5,719 nucleotides of DNA, taken from positions 1 to 5,719 of the forward strand of contig CALIZJ010000305.1 in NCBI GenBank assembly GCA_938028845.1, in the 5' to 3' direction. A program made the translations under genes and the position numbers. The stretch comes from an uncultured Blautia sp. GTDB taxonomy: Bacteria; Bacillota; Clostridia; Lachnospirales; Lachnospiraceae. Below are positions 5,368 to 5,719 of this stretch, one piece after another. The stretch's first letter is position 1. The number at the start of each line of letters is the position of its first letter. The notes under the pieces are model-generated. The model had not been told where the DNA came from. It did no database searches and saw nothing but the letters and a program-made list of their open reading frames with translations.

Positions 5368-5719
5368 AACTGATTGCAGGTGTTGATATAGGAAATTCCA
5401 CAACTGAAGTATGTATCGGGGGCGTGAGGGAGGACGGATCTTTCTGTTTCCTCTCCAGCGCTTCCCGTATGACCACCGGAACCAAGGGAACCCTTCCCAA
5501 TGTTATGGGGATCAAGGCGGCGCTTTTAGATGCCATGGATGCGATCCGTCAGCCTATGAGCGCTTTGGATTTAGTGCGGTTAAATGAAGCCGCGCCGGTA
5601 ATTGGTGATACAGCGATGGAGACCATCACAGAAACCATTATTACGGAATCTTCCATGATCGGACATAATCCCTCTACACCGGCAGGAGCCGGGGAGGCGG
5701 TGGGTGAGCTTTTGTTTTT
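5364..5719 (+). CDS. pduG: Diol dehydratase reactivase, large subunit (5' part)
   Basis: The first 118 residues of the ATP-dependent reactivating factor for diol dehydratase (PduG/DdrA, about 610 aa in full), cut by the window edge. Read from TTG 5364, the protein begins (M)KLIAGVDIGNSTTE, which aligns without gaps to Klebsiella/Salmonella PduG (MRYIAGIDIGNSSTE). DIGNSTTE (8-15) is the phosphate-binding loop of the actin/Hsp70-like ATPase fold. Further conserved stretches are GTKGTLPNV (39-47), NEAAPVIGD (74-82), AMETITETIITES (84-96) and GHNPSTPAGAG (100-110); Thr105 matches a residue reported as a Mg2+ ligand in the related reactivases. PduG works with the small PduH subunit to release inactivated cobalamin from PduCDE. 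The start overlaps the pduE stop by four bases (TTGA), and no other start would keep the conserved first strand. The small subunit is expected downstream, outside the window. Confidence 0.93.
   Translation, partial: MKLIAGVDIGNSTTEVCIGGVREDGSFCFLSSASRMTTGTKGTLPNVMGIKAALLDAMDAIRQPMSALDLVRLNEAAPVIGDTAMETITETIITESSMIGHNPSTPAGAGEAVGELLF

Noticed and set aside
1..5719. Cobalamin riboswitch, tRNA, CRISPR or mobile element in the window
   Set aside because: The gaps between genes are 66 bases or less, with no B12-box-like, cloverleaf, spaced-repeat or transposase signals.

Overview
This window is an interior segment of a propanediol-utilisation (pdu) bacterial microcompartment locus, with every gene on the + strand. 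In order it holds: a tandem-domain shell protein of the PduT type (16-564); a DeoR-family transcriptional regulator (614-1378); an iron-dependent alcohol dehydrogenase of the PduQ type (1400-2551); an intrinsic-terminator-like hairpin; the three subunits of the coenzyme B12-dependent diol dehydratase, pduC, pduD and pduE (2618-5367); and the start of the reactivase large subunit pduG (from 5364), which runs off the right edge.

The organism looks like an anaerobic Firmicute, most probably a gut clostridium of the Lachnospiraceae type. The reasons are strong AGGAGG-like ribosome sites before most genes, moderate GC with mixed codon use, close gene packing, and proteins that match the Salmonella/Klebsiella Pdu families in all key residues while being clearly diverged from them. 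This taxonomic call is an inference and goes no lower than class or family.

The genes fit one process. PduCDE converts 1,2-propanediol, typically derived from L-fucose or L-rhamnose fermentation, to propionaldehyde inside a protein shell. PduG, with a small subunit presumably encoded downstream, swaps damaged B12 out of the dehydratase. PduQ reduces part of the aldehyde to 1-propanol and regenerates NAD+. PduT is a minor shell facet protein with a cysteine (Cys38) that binds a [4Fe-4S] cluster at its pore in the Salmonella homologue. The major shell proteins, aldehyde dehydrogenase and cobalamin adenosyltransferase are not in this window and would be expected in the flanks.

The points that depart from the classical enterobacterial operon are: the gene order (T-regulator-Q before C-D-E-G); a DeoR-type regulator inside the locus instead of the AraC-type PocR; a terminator-like hairpin directly upstream of pduC; a small subunit lacking the N-terminal extension of Salmonella PduE while PduD keeps its extension; an extra cysteine next to the pore loop of PduT; and a TTG start for pduG that overlaps the pduE stop codon. 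I see no RNA genes, mobile elements, CRISPR arrays or broken genes, and no gene-free stretch over 70 bases.
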